DNA of 64,000 bases from CAADGU01 sp035444285 (lineage in GTDB: Bacteria > Chloroflexota > Anaerolineae > Promineifilales > Promineifilaceae): the NCBI GenBank assembly GCA_035444285.1, contig DAOMOK010000001.1, positions 186,001 to 250,000 of the forward strand, written 5' to 3'. Positions 50,009 through 58,799 of the stretch are shown here, in pieces (the stretch's first letter is position 1; each line of letters begins with the position of its first letter). The notes beneath the pieces were generated by a model that searched no databases, was not told the origin of the DNA, and was given only the letters and a program-made list of their open reading frames with translations. The position numbers were made by a program, and so were the translations under genes.

Positions 50009-51472
50009 TTACGGCCGTCGGAACGGCCCACTTAATACCCGCATTCCAGGGCGGGTTGCCTCCAGGTCCCCATTATCTTCAGCCATCACTACAGTTGTAT
50101 TGATGGCAGGCAGCCACACGCTAAAGGTGCTGCCCACCCCCACTTCACTGACAACTGAAATGCGCCCGCCATGCGCCTGAGCAATCCAGCGGGCAATTGA
50201 GAGACCCAGGCCCGACCCCCCCTGGTGGCGTGTACGCGCTTTATCCACCCGGTAAAAACGTTCAAAGACATAGGGCAAATCCTGTGGGGGAATGCCTACA
50301 CCCGTATCGCTGACCTCAATGCAGGCCCAGCCATCTTTTTGGGAAAGGCTAAGCGAGACCTGTCCTCCAGCCGGCGTGTACTTCAGTGCATTGCCGATTA
50401 GGTTCCACATCAGTTGCTTCAGACGGTCTGGGTCCCCCATGACACACACCTGGTCAATTTCTTTCATCTGCACACTGACGTTTTTATCAATCAGGCTGAC
50501 CTGTCGGTACACTTCAAAAAACAGACCGTCCAGTTCGATCTTCTTCCGTTCCAGGGGCAGGCTGCCGGCATCAGCCCGTGCCAGCAGCAACAGGTCGCCT
50601 ACCAGCCGCGTCATACGTTCCGCCTCTTCTTGAATAATTTGCAGCGAATCCTCGTCTACTTCCCCCATGCGGCGCATCAGGTCAACATTGCCACGTATGG
50701 TGGTGAGTGGTGTGCGCAGTTCGTGGGAGACGTCAGCCAGCAGGCGCTGTTGGGTTTGAAATAGATTTTCTAACCGCTCCAGCAATTGATTAAAGGAGCG
50801 TGCCAGGATGCCCACTTCATCCTCGCGTTCAGTATAGGGGACGCGGCGGCTCAGGTCATCGGCGTTGGTGATTTGCCGGGTGACATCGGCAATATCTTCC
50901 AACGGCTTGAAGGAACTGGGCGTCACCAGAACGGCCAAAAACAGGGAGGCGGTAGCCCCCGCAAAACCTACAAACAGGCCCAAAACGAGAAAGCGGCTAA
51001 ATCGTTCGTATGTGTCAAACAGGCGGGCTACCTGCACGTACCCTATATGAACCCGTTGGCTTCCCACAGGTTCATATAGGGGAACCGTGACAACACGTAA
51101 GGAGGTGTCACCGTGTGTCACATCATGGAAAACCTGCGTCTCGCCAACCAGCCCGGCAGGGTCTAGCAGCCCCTCAAAGGAAGCCAAATTTCGTGATCGA
51201 ATGCCGCCCTTACCTTGTAAATCCGTGACGACAAAAAAGGTGGAGGCGGTGCGCAAGGTAGAGAGATCGGGGGCAATGGCAATATTTACCGAACCGTCGG
51301 GGCTGCGCACAATGTCTAGCCGTTGAATTTCGGCGGCCAAAGCGACCAGATCACGGTCCACCTCGGCCCGAATACGGCTGAGAGGCAGGTAATAGACAAT
51401 CATGGTGAACATGATAAAGGCCACCATGAAGATAATTGTGTAGATAACAAATAGGCGATTTTGAATGGACAA
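50009..51472 (-). CDS. Sensor histidine kinase (HAMP-HisKA-HATPase)
   Basis: Membrane sensor kinase, 487 residues. TM1 (LFVIYTIIFMVAFIMFTMIVYYL) is followed by an extracytoplasmic sensor (~32-160) and TM2 (FLVLGLFVGFAGATASLFLAVLV). A HAMP domain (~185-235) leads to HisKA with the phosphoacceptor His in ADVSHELRTPLTTIRGN (~244). The ATPase has N-box LMWNLIGNALKYTP, G1 VSDTGVGIPP, F-box and GGSGLGLSIARWIAQAHGG. The start is a TTG two bases after the stop of the response regulator gene, so the pair is translationally linked. The signal is unknown. Confidence 0.95.
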   Translation of the reverse strand: MSIQNRLFVIYTIIFMVAFIMFTMIVYYLPLSRIRAEVDRDLVALAAEIQRLDIVRSPDGSVNIAIAPDLSTLRTASTFFVVTDLQGKGGIRSRNLASFEGLLDPAGLVGETQVFHDVTHGDTSLRVVTVPLYEPVGSQRVHIGYVQVARLFDTYERFSRFLVLGLFVGFAGATASLFLAVLVTPSSFKPLEDIADVTRQITNADDLSRRVPYTEREDEVGILARSFNQLLERLENLFQTQQRLLADVSHELRTPLTTIRGNVDLMRRMGEVDEDSLQIIQEEAERMTRLVGDLLLLARADAGSLPLERKKIELDGLFFEVYRQVSLIDKNVSVQMKEIDQVCVMGDPDRLKQLMWNLIGNALKYTPAGGQVSLSLSQKDGWACIEVSDTGVGIPPQDLPYVFERFYRVDKARTRHQGGSGLGLSIARWIAQAHGGRISVVSEVGVGSTFSVWLPAINTTVVMAEDNGDLEATRPGMRVLSGPFRRP

Positions 51473-51474
51473 GT

Positions 51475-52152
51475 TTATGACTCTTCGCGGAGGACATACC
51501 CAATGCCACGCACGGTGTGAATCAGACGTGACTGGCCGCCTTCTTCAGTTTTTTGGCGGAGATAGCGCACATAGACTTCGATGATGTTGCTTTCACCGCC
51601 AAAGTCGTAATTCCAGACGCGATCAAAAATGAGGTCGCGGGTGAGCACCTGGCGTGGGTTGCGCATGAACAGTTCGAGTAGTTCATACTCTTTGGCTGTC
51701 AGGTCAAAGATGCGACCGCCGCGCCGTCCCTGGCGGGTGCCGGTGTCCAATTCCAGGTCGGCAAAGCGGAAAACCTGGGGTTGGGCGGGGGCTGTGCGCC
51801 GCAGTAGGGCGCGCACGCGGGCCATCAGTTCATCAAAGGCAAAGGGCTTGACCAGGTAGTCATCGGCGCCGGCGTCCAGACCGACCACACGATCTTCGAT
51901 AGTCTCTTTGGCGGTGAGCATGAGGATGGGTACTTCGCTGACGGCGCGTAAGCGGCGGCAAACTTCCAGTCCATCCATGCCGGGCAGCATAATGTCTAAT
52001 AAAACGAGGTCGGGTGGGTTTTCGCGGGCAAGTTCCAGACCGGTGGGGCCATCTACGGCCGTGTCCACCCGATATCCTTCATAGGTCAAACCGCGCTGTA
52101 AAAATTGGCGGATACGTTCTTCATCTTCAACTACTAAAATTCTTGTTGTCAT
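51475..52152 (-). CDS. OmpR/PhoB-family response regulator
   Basis: A 225-residue two-domain regulator. The receiver has the acidic pocket VVEDEERI, phosphoacceptor D53 in LVLLDIMLPGMDG, Thr in MLTAKET and Lys in YLVKPFAFDEL. The C-terminal winged helix (~130-225) has FDLTAKEYELLELFMRNPRQVLTRDLIFDRVWNY and the recognition region NIIEVYVRYLRQKTEE. GGAGGG lies before the ATG. The cognate kinase gene follows immediately. Confidence 0.96.
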   Translation of the reverse strand: MTTRILVVEDEERIRQFLQRGLTYEGYRVDTAVDGPTGLELARENPPDLVLLDIMLPGMDGLEVCRRLRAVSEVPILMLTAKETIEDRVVGLDAGADDYLVKPFAFDELMARVRALLRRTAPAQPQVFRFADLELDTGTRQGRRGGRIFDLTAKEYELLELFMRNPRQVLTRDLIFDRVWNYDFGGESNIIEVYVRYLRQKTEEGGQSRLIHTVRGIGYVLREES

Positions 52153-52329
52153 GTGTTTCCCTCCATGGAAAGTTATCTCTTTATCTTAAAGGGGATTATA
52201 GTGTGCTGCCTACCAGTTGCAACGGCCGTTTGCTACTTTCTCACATGCAGAGTTACAATGTGAATCAGGAAGAGATGGGGAGGAAGCAGCAAAAATCGGG
52301 ACTGGCATGGGTCTGGGAAGGAGGATGTG

Positions 52330-53346
52330 ATGGACCAAACATGGCAGCAAGCCTGGGATTTAGGGTTGACCTTTATTGCCTGGCTGCAAACGAGTTATCC
52401 GCAGCTTGAAGGTTTTTTCTATTTCATTACCGATTTAGGGCGGGAAGAGTTTTATCTGCTGGTTTTTCCTCTCATTTTTTGGTGCTTCAATAAACAGTTG
52501 GGCAAGCAGTTGGGTTATTTGTTCCTGTTTACAGTGTTTGTGAACGCCATTGGTAAACAACTGTTTCGGGGGCCACGGCCGTTTTGGGTGGATGCCAGTG
52601 TGGGGCTGGATACCCGCGAGGAGGGGTATGGTATACCTAGCGGTCATACGCAGAATGCCACAGTCTTTTACTTCTTTCTGGCGGCCTGGGTGAGCCGTTC
52701 CTGGTTTTGGTTGCTGGCAGTCATCATGGTATTTTTGATGGCGCTCAGCCGCATTTACCTGGGGGCGCACTTTATTCATGACACAATTGCCGGTTTTTTG
52801 CTGGCGGTTATCACGCTGGTCGGATTTGTGGTGGTTGACCGGCGTTGGGGCGGCAGTTTTAGCAAACGGATATTGGGCCAGCGCTTACTGGTGATGATTC
52901 TGATTCCCATTGTGATGGGCATGAGCTTTATCGTGATTCGTTTATTGCTCGGTGCGCCGGACACGGCCGTGCCCTGGGCTTCTTATATCCCCGCTGCTGA
53001 AGAAAGCAGCATCAGCGCCGCCGCGCAGGCGTTTGGCCTGCTGCTGGGGTTTGGCGTGGGCATTGTGCTGGAGAGCAGCCGGGTGCGTTTCCGCGCCGAT
53101 GGCATCTGGTGGAAACGGGTGGTGCGTTATCTGATCGGCATTGTGGTGCTGGTGGCTTTATGGGCCGGGCTGCGTCAGGTTTTTCCCAGTGACCCATTGG
53201 CGGTGGGAATCCCTTTCCGTATTTTGCGTTATTTCCTGGTGGTCATCTGGGCCGCTTATTATGCGCCCTGGCTTTTTGTGAAGCTCAACCTGGCTGATGC
53301 TGACCCCGTCCCGGCGATTGATGTATCGCTGCGGAATGGCAATTGA
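52330..53346 (+). CDS. PAP2-family membrane phosphatase
   Basis: Integral membrane lipid or pyrophosphate phosphatase of 338 residues. The three phosphatase signature motifs are complete: K-x6-RP (GKQLFRGPRPFW), PSGH (GIPSGHTQNAT) and SR-x5-H-x3-D (LSRIYLGAHFIHDTIAG). About eight or nine helices are visible, more than the minimal PAP2, with extra C-terminal helices (~200-310). Likely substrates are undecaprenyl pyrophosphate or phosphatidic acid. AGGAGG lies five bases before the ATG; a GTG one codon earlier is possible. Confidence 0.93.
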   Translation: MDQTWQQAWDLGLTFIAWLQTSYPQLEGFFYFITDLGREEFYLLVFPLIFWCFNKQLGKQLGYLFLFTVFVNAIGKQLFRGPRPFWVDASVGLDTREEGYGIPSGHTQNATVFYFFLAAWVSRSWFWLLAVIMVFLMALSRIYLGAHFIHDTIAGFLLAVITLVGFVVVDRRWGGSFSKRILGQRLLVMILIPIVMGMSFIVIRLLLGAPDTAVPWASYIPAAEESSISAAAQAFGLLLGFGVGIVLESSRVRFRADGIWWKRVVRYLIGIVVLVALWAGLRQVFPSDPLAVGIPFRILRYFLVVIWAAYYAPWLFVKLNLADADPVPAIDVSLRNGN

Positions 53347-53352
53347 TTGTTG

Positions 53353-53382
53353 CTGGTGGCTGGCGCTAATTACCAGCCACCA
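53353..53382. terminator. TGGCTGG-type hairpin between PAP2 and FG-GAP genes
   Basis: CTGGTGGCTGG (53353-53363) pairs with CCAGCCACCAG (53372-53382), loop CGCTAATT. It is the same heptamer family as the palindrome at 8527-8569, here placed between two convergent genes but not reaching the stop codons. Confidence 0.65.
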
Positions 53383-53392
53383 GTTTCCCTTT

Positions 53393-55363
53393 CTACGGCC
53401 GTAGGGCCACCGGTAAATAAGCCGATTGCCCATTGGCGATCACCAGAGCGGTCAGTGTGTGCATATTGCCTTGGCCATCATTGACCAATGTCGTACTCCA
53501 GATTGCTTGTGATGCGGTCACGTCGTCGTTGATGCGGACGGCATAACGGATGGTGACGGGCATCTGCCCGGCTACTGCGCCGCTCCATGTTACCTGCCCG
53601 GCAGCATACACGGCCGTGCCCGACGAAGCCGTTAGTTCCCCCGCAAAGGTTGTATCCACCGGAATGGTGCTGGTCATGTTGACACCTGGCAGCAGGGGGC
53701 CGCTGTTTTTCAGGTGAATGGTGTAAGTGACCAATTCCCCGGCGGCGGGTGTGGCAGGTGTGGCGCTGACGCTGGCGTTACGCAGGCTGCCCACCAGAAA
53801 AGAACCGGTGCGTTGATAGTTGCCCCGGCCGGTGCCCCACAGGATTCTGGCATTGGCCGTGCCCGGCAAATCATAAGCTACCACCCCCGCATGTGCCGTA
53901 TTCAGTACCAGTTCCAGGTCGGCGTCGGCGTCAATGTTGGCAATGGTGGGCGCGCCTAATGCGCCGTTCCAACTGGGATTGCCGGAGGCGGCGGGCAAAT
54001 CAATGGCGTGAATGACCTGTCCCTGGTAGTTCAAAATGTGCAGTTTGCCGGTGTAATTGCCGCTTTTTTGCGGCCAGGAGGTGAAAATTACTTCGGCAAA
54101 ACCATCGTTGTCTAAATCGGCGACCACTGGTTCAGAGGCAAAACGAATGCCGGGGCCGGTGGCGGCGACGTTGTAGGGCCAGTTGTGGTGTTCGGTTTTG
54201 TCCAACCAGAAGGCGTGTAGACGGCCGTCATACGAGGCGAACAGGATTTCCATACGGCCGTCGCCATCCAGGTCGGCCACCACCGGGTTGGGCAGGGCGC
54301 TCTCAATAACGTTGTAATCTTCGGCCAACGGCGCGCCGGTATCCACCGGCACGGTGCGCCAATCAAACCCACCCTGGTTGAAACGGCTGCGGTCGGCGTT
54401 AAAAATGTAGACGCCAATGTATTTGCTCGGCGGATAACCGGCGTGGCAGTCATACACATTGCCCGTCACCACCACCTCATTCACGCCGTCGCCGTTCACG
54501 TCGGCAATCACTGCCGGGCCATCGGCAAAATTGGTGCGGTAACTTTCGGCGCGCACGCCATTACATTGCCCCCAACCGCGCAGTTCCGTGGCCAGGCTTT
54601 CCCAGATGCCCACTTTGCCCCACCCTTTGTCACCATACATGGTGTGGGCTTGTATCTGGCTGCCATTTGCTTCATAGGCATTAATATAATGCACGTCAGA
54701 AGGCACAACGATTTCCCCTAGTCCATCGCCATCCAGGTCACCAATGGCCGCGTTGTCATTATAGACGCCCCAGCCGTAGCCGCTGTCGTTGTTGAGCTGC
54801 GGCCAACCGGGACGCAGGCTGCCATCGTGTTCATAGATGTAGGTGTTTATTTCGTCGCCGGTAACGGTGACAATTAGTTCCAGCGAGCCGTCAGCATCCA
54901 GATCATAGGCAGAGAGACCGCGTAATTCGTTTGTTTCCGGGCGGCGGCTCCATACCTGGTTGCCCAGGTGATCGTAGACGGTCAGGTAGCCACTGCCCTG
55001 GGCGACCACTACTTCCAGGTCGCCGTTGTTGTCAATGTCGGCTACCACCACACCGGGCCAGGTGCGGCCACCAGGGGGGTCAACTTCCCATTGGATGGCG
55101 CCGTTTTCGCCGTTGAGGGCAAAGAGGGCGTAAGGGGAAGCCAGCACTTCTGGCGCGCCGTCGTTGTCCAGGTCGGCGACGGCGGGGGATGCATACCAGC
55201 CGGTTTCGCACCAGATGCCGTTACAGCCGCCCAATTGCCACTTGAGCACGGGCGCCGCAATCCCCCCAGCGGCAACAGGAGGTACAATGGTGTGGCTCCA
55301 CCATTGAATGCCCATGATCAGACCCCCAATCACAATTATCACAAGCAAAAATCGTTGCTGCAT
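53393..55363 (-). CDS. Secreted FG-GAP/VCBS-repeat beta-propeller protein
   Basis: Exported 656-residue protein. A signal-anchor (FLLVIIVIGGLIMGIQWW) is followed by a propeller built of FG-GAP/VCBS-like repeats, each with a calcium-type loop such as VADLDNDGAPEV, VADIDNNGDLEV, IGDLDGDGLGEI, IADVNGDGVNEV, VADLDGDGRMEI and VADLDNDGFAEV. A DUF11-like beta-sandwich (~520-630) has VTYTIHLKNSGPLLPGVNMTSTIPVDTTF. The end, QSAYLPVALRP, fits the [YF]LP tail of other secreted proteins here. The ATG at 55363 has GGAG seven bases upstream; an earlier ATG and a TTG are too close to that site. It is probably a surface-binding protein. Confidence 0.88.
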   Translation of the reverse strand: MQQRFLLVIIVIGGLIMGIQWWSHTIVPPVAAGGIAAPVLKWQLGGCNGIWCETGWYASPAVADLDNDGAPEVLASPYALFALNGENGAIQWEVDPPGGRTWPGVVVADIDNNGDLEVVVAQGSGYLTVYDHLGNQVWSRRPETNELRGLSAYDLDADGSLELIVTVTGDEINTYIYEHDGSLRPGWPQLNNDSGYGWGVYNDNAAIGDLDGDGLGEIVVPSDVHYINAYEANGSQIQAHTMYGDKGWGKVGIWESLATELRGWGQCNGVRAESYRTNFADGPAVIADVNGDGVNEVVVTGNVYDCHAGYPPSKYIGVYIFNADRSRFNQGGFDWRTVPVDTGAPLAEDYNVIESALPNPVVADLDGDGRMEILFASYDGRLHAFWLDKTEHHNWPYNVAATGPGIRFASEPVVADLDNDGFAEVIFTSWPQKSGNYTGKLHILNYQGQVIHAIDLPAASGNPSWNGALGAPTIANIDADADLELVLNTAHAGVVAYDLPGTANARILWGTGRGNYQRTGSFLVGSLRNASVSATPATPAAGELVTYTIHLKNSGPLLPGVNMTSTIPVDTTFAGELTASSGTAVYAAGQVTWSGAVAGQMPVTIRYAVRINDDVTASQAIWSTTLVNDGQGNMHTLTALVIANGQSAYLPVALRP

Positions 55364-55387
55364 TATCATTCTCCTCAAAACAAGTTT

Positions 55388-55434
55388 GTAGTAGGCGATC
55401 TATCGCCTTTTGGTGGCGATGAATCGCCTGCTAC
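55388..55434. other. Nested hairpin upstream of the FG-GAP gene
   Basis: Outer arms GTAGTAGGCGAT (55388-55399) and ATCGCCTGCTAC (55423-55434) pair with one mismatch and enclose an inner ATCGCC/GGCGAT stem. It lies in the divergent gap between the FG-GAP gene and lpdA, in the minus-strand leader. Confidence 0.6.
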
Positions 55435-55504
55435 GAACGGGATGGTAAACAGACGGCCGTGCCTCTGTCTGTAGTCCAAACTGGCTATTGTGATAAGGGT
55501 CGGT

Positions 55505-55554
55505 AAGTGCGACGCACCTCAAAGGTGCGTCGCACTTGTTTGTTGGGATATAAT
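55505..55554 (+). promoter_or_regulatory. 15-bp hairpin and -10 box upstream of lpdA
   Basis: AAGTGCGACGCACCT-caa-AGGTGCGTCGCACTT (55505-55537) is a perfect inverted repeat. TATAAT follows at 55549-55554, so the palindrome covers the -35 region and could be an operator. A related hairpin with the same CAA loop occurs at 17874-17904. Confidence 0.5.
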
Positions 55555-55612
55555 CAAACCTGTTCACCTGAACACACACAAACACAAAAACACACCAAAT
55601 GGAGAGTGACAA

Positions 55613-57004
55613 ATGGCGAATCAATATGATGTTGTGGTGCTGGGAGCGGGGCCGGGCGGGTATGTGGCGGCCATTCGTGCGGCCCAGTTGGGACTAAAAG
55701 TGGCTATTGTGGAGCGGGAGTATTGGGGCGGCGTTTGTTTGAACGTGGGCTGCATTCCCTCTAAGGCGCTGCTGAAAAATGCGGAAGTGGCGCACACGCT
55801 GCAACACCGGGGCAAAGAGTTTGGTTTTAGCTTTGATAACCTGTCGCTGGATTATGCGGCGGCGTTCAAACGCAGCCGCCAGGTATCCGACCGGTTGGTG
55901 AAGGGTGTTGGCTTCTTGATGAAGAAGAACAAAATTGACACCTTTGAGGGCAGTGGACAGTTGACCGGGGCCAATTCCTTGAAGGTGACGCTGAAAGATG
56001 GGGGCACAACTAATCTGGAAGCCAAGAACATCGTCATTGCTACCGGCGCGCGGCCACGCAGCCTGCCGGGTGTGCAGTTTGACGGCAAACACATCATCTC
56101 TTATAAGGAAGCGATTCTAACGGACAATCCGCCCAAGAAATTTGTCATCATTGGTGGTGGCGTTATTGGCGTGGAATTTGCCTATATGTGGGCCAATTAC
56201 GGGGTGGACGTGACGATTGTGGAGATGATGAGTCACTTGCTGCCGATGGAAGAGCCGGAAGTGAGCGATGTGTTGGAGAAGGCATATAAGAAGCTGGGGG
56301 TGAAGTTGTTGTTGAACACGGCCGTGAAAAGCATCCAGTCTACCGATAATGGCGCACAAGTGGCCCTGCCCGATGGCAGTACATTGGACGCGGACCAGGT
56401 GATGCTGGCGATTAACTTCCAGCCTAACGTGGAAAATATCGGCCTGGAGAAAGCGGGTATTCAGTTGACCGAGCGGGGGGCAATTGCCATTGATGGGCAG
56501 ATGCGCACCAATGTGCCCCACATTTACGCCATCGGTGATGTGGCTACCGAATACCGGCTGGCGCACATCGCGTCGGCGATGGGCCTGGTGGCGGCGGAGA
56601 GTATTGCCGGGGTGCATACGCAGACGCTCGATTTCCGCATGATGCCCCGCGCCACCTACTGTGTGCCCCAGGTTGCCAGCTTTGGTTACACGGAAGCGCA
56701 GGCGAAAGAAGCCGGCTATGAGGTGAAGGTGGGGCAGTTCCCCTTCCAGCCCAATGGCAAGGCGTTGGGATTAGGCGAGAAAGAGGGCTTTGTGAAAATT
56801 ATTGCTGATGCCCGTTATGGCGAGATTTTGGGGGCGCACATGGTGGGGCCAGATGTAACGGAACTGCTGCCAGAACTGACCTTAGCGCACAATGCGGAAT
56901 TGACGGCCGAAGAAATTGCGCGTAACGTCCACGCCCATCCCACACTTAGCGAGGCGCTGATGGAAGCGGCGCACGCGGTGGAGGGGCAGGCGATTCATAT
57001 GTAA
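55613..57004 (+). CDS. lpdA: Dihydrolipoyl dehydrogenase
   Basis: E3 flavoenzyme (463 residues) that reoxidises dihydrolipoamide in 2-oxoacid dehydrogenase or glycine-cleavage complexes. The FAD loop is VLGAGPGGYVAAIRAAQLG. The redox-active disulphide is in GGVCLNVGCIPSKALLK and the NAD loop in VIIGGGVIGVEFAYMWANYG. The FAD-ribose motif is YAIGDV, and the interface His-Glu pair is in HAHPTLSEALMEA. GGAGAG lies eight or nine bases before the ATG. No E1/E2 genes are adjacent; the partner across the terminator is ygfZ, a GcvT relative. Confidence 0.96.
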   Translation: MANQYDVVVLGAGPGGYVAAIRAAQLGLKVAIVEREYWGGVCLNVGCIPSKALLKNAEVAHTLQHRGKEFGFSFDNLSLDYAAAFKRSRQVSDRLVKGVGFLMKKNKIDTFEGSGQLTGANSLKVTLKDGGTTNLEAKNIVIATGARPRSLPGVQFDGKHIISYKEAILTDNPPKKFVIIGGGVIGVEFAYMWANYGVDVTIVEMMSHLLPMEEPEVSDVLEKAYKKLGVKLLLNTAVKSIQSTDNGAQVALPDGSTLDADQVMLAINFQPNVENIGLEKAGIQLTERGAIAIDGQMRTNVPHIYAIGDVATEYRLAHIASAMGLVAAESIAGVHTQTLDFRMMPRATYCVPQVASFGYTEAQAKEAGYEVKVGQFPFQPNGKALGLGEKEGFVKIIADARYGEILGAHMVGPDVTELLPELTLAHNAELTAEEIARNVHAHPTLSEALMEAAHAVEGQAIHM

Positions 57005-57051
57005 TGATGTAGTTGGGTAATTGACTGGTCAATTACCCAACTACATCATTA
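57002..57051. terminator. Perfect 23-bp stop-to-stop palindrome between lpdA and ygfZ
   Basis: Two 23-bp arms (57002-57024 and 57029-57051) are exact complements around loop CTGG. The first three bases are the lpdA stop TAA and the last three the complement of the ygfZ stop TAA. Inner sequence uses the GGGTAATTG unit seen elsewhere. It is a likely two-way terminator despite lacking a T-run. Confidence 0.85.
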
Positions 57052-57945
57052 CACATTTGTCTTCACATACCCCAACGCCACCAAACCACCTGGCCCTTCG
57101 GCCACCGAGGTGTAAACACCCACTTTTTTGCCATCTTGCAGGATGTCATCACCGGGCTGTATCGGGGTTTCGGGTTGCAGTTTACTGAGCCGTTTTGCCA
57201 GTTTGCCGCGGCTTTCCATGCGGGCGATGATCTCTTGCCCGGTATAGCACCCTTTGCTGAACGAGACGTCATCCCACAGGTCAGCTTCCAGGGGGATGTA
57301 GTCAAGGGTGAGTTCACGGCCGTAACGCGGCATCCCCGCTTCAATGCGCAAAAAGTCAAACGCCGCTTCGTCAGCCACCGCCAAACCCTGGTTGACCAGG
57401 TGATCCCACAGCGCGTCCCGGTCGGTCATCTGGCACATGACGAAAAAGCCGTCGCCGTTGAGCGGGTCGGTGTGGTGCAGGTAGGCGGTACGGCCGTTGA
57501 TCTGACATTCGCGCCAGTGATGCAGCGGCAGTTCCTCATCCGGGAAACCGGCGGCCGTGAGTCTGGCTCTGGATTGGGGGCCGTAAAGGGCGAACACGGC
57601 CGTGTCCGCACTTAAATCCTCAATGTGAAAATCATCGTTAAAAAAAACAAATCGCATCAGGTAGCGGGCGATGTTGTTGGCGTTGTTCTCGCCGGTCAGG
57701 CAGTAAACCGTGTCACTGCTGGCATAAAGAATCAGGCGGTCAATGATGCGGGCAATGTCGGTGGTCAATACGGTGGCTGCACCCTCGCCGGAGCGCAGGC
57801 CATTTACGCTGTTGGTAGACATGCGGTGGAGCAAATCCAGCCGTGTCTGCCCCGTGAATTTCAATATGTCCAGACTGCTGCGATCAACCAACACCGCGTC
57901 CTGGTGGGCGGCCTGATAAACTGTGTCTGAGATTTGGCTTGTCAT
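57049..57945 (-). CDS. ygfZ: YgfZ/GcvT-type folate-binding protein
   Basis: A 298-residue tetrahydrofolate-binding protein that supports Fe-S enzyme maturation and repair. The family signature KGCYTGQE (here SKGCYTGQEIIARM, with the conserved Cys) is intact. Upstream blocks are FTGQTRLDLLHRMSTNSVNGL and LRIEAGMPRYGREL. The ATG at 57945 follows GGTGAG; 16 earlier open codons are not conserved. It is convergent with lpdA. Confidence 0.93.
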   Translation of the reverse strand: MTSQISDTVYQAAHQDAVLVDRSSLDILKFTGQTRLDLLHRMSTNSVNGLRSGEGAATVLTTDIARIIDRLILYASSDTVYCLTGENNANNIARYLMRFVFFNDDFHIEDLSADTAVFALYGPQSRARLTAAGFPDEELPLHHWRECQINGRTAYLHHTDPLNGDGFFVMCQMTDRDALWDHLVNQGLAVADEAAFDFLRIEAGMPRYGRELTLDYIPLEADLWDDVSFSKGCYTGQEIIARMESRGKLAKRLSKLQPETPIQPGDDILQDGKKVGVYTSVAEGPGGLVALGYVKTNV

Positions 57946-57961
57946 GGTTCTCACCTTATTT

Positions 57962-58000
57962 AACGCAAAGAGGCAAAGAGGCCAAAGGGTCAAAGACGAA
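57962..58000. repeat. GCAAAGAG-type octamer repeat
   Basis: AACGCAAAGAGGCAAAGAGG is followed by CCAAAGGGTCAAAGAC, an 8-bp period block in the gap between ygfZ and the DinB-like gene. Similar CGCAAAG repeats are common between genes in many bacteria. A related block (GCGCGAAAAGCGCGAAGG) lies near 40610. Confidence 0.6.
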
Positions 58001-58020
58001 ACGAGAAAGTAGGGATTGTG

Positions 58021-58581
58021 TTATTCGTCGGTTGGGTTCAGGATGGAGATGGTTGTTAAGGGAATCACGCCCTCTTGGGCCATTTCCTCTTCTTTGGTCT
58101 GCCATGCCTGGGCAAACGCGGTAATGGTGGGCAGGTAACGGCGCTCGTTTTCGATGGTGATTTGGCTGATAAGTTGGGCCAGGGTACGGCCGTGCAGCCA
58201 TTTGTATCGCCGCGCATCCGCCAAATCCCGGTCAGCAAACATCTCTATCCACTCTTCTAATTCCAGACGCACTTTGATGAGATCATCGAATACGCGGTCA
58301 AGTTCCCGTCCCTTGTTTTCTTCATACCGCGCCTGAGTGTAGGTGTCGGCTGCGGCCAACGCTGCCAGCAGCCGGGTGGGGCGTTTGCCCTGCTCAATCT
58401 GCATCAACGCCGTCACCAGTTCTGATTCCCACACCGTCAGATTGACCAGCACGTCAGCAATAGACCAGTCACCCACGACTTCCGGTTGGGTCAATGCATC
58501 ATCCGGCAGCATTTCAATGACCATCAACAGTTGCTCGCGGGCGCTGTCTAATTCGCCTAACAGTTGCTCTACGCTACTCAT
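58021..58581 (-). CDS. DinB-like four-helix protein lacking the metal ligands
   Basis: A 186-residue helical protein with the DinB/DUF1706 pattern: LLGELDSAREQLLMVIEMLPDDALTQPEVVGDWSIADVLVNLTVWESELVTAL and, near the end, TLAQLISQITIENERRYLPTITAF. In metal-binding DinB proteins the positions after VxxVL and in the last helix are His; here they are Asn and non-His residues (DVLVNLT, ISQITIENE). It therefore probably does not bind metal or act as a thiol transferase. Function unknown. Confidence 0.75.
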   Translation of the reverse strand: MSSVEQLLGELDSAREQLLMVIEMLPDDALTQPEVVGDWSIADVLVNLTVWESELVTALMQIEQGKRPTRLLAALAAADTYTQARYEENKGRELDRVFDDLIKVRLELEEWIEMFADRDLADARRYKWLHGRTLAQLISQITIENERRYLPTITAFAQAWQTKEEEMAQEGVIPLTTISILNPTDE

Positions 58582-58799
58582 GCCAGAAATTCTAGCATTG
58601 GCCGTAGGCTATGACCACTACGGAGGCCATATGGTGACATCCATCATGCCTTAACCGTGATTTCTCACCTTCCCCCCACATGATGGGGATGCCTATACTT
58701 GGGCGTAACATGAAATGGGTATGCGGTGTCTGGCTGTGCAATGGTTAACGGCCGTGACCGGCCAATTCTTTAGCAGACACATAATGCCGCCCGCCAAAA

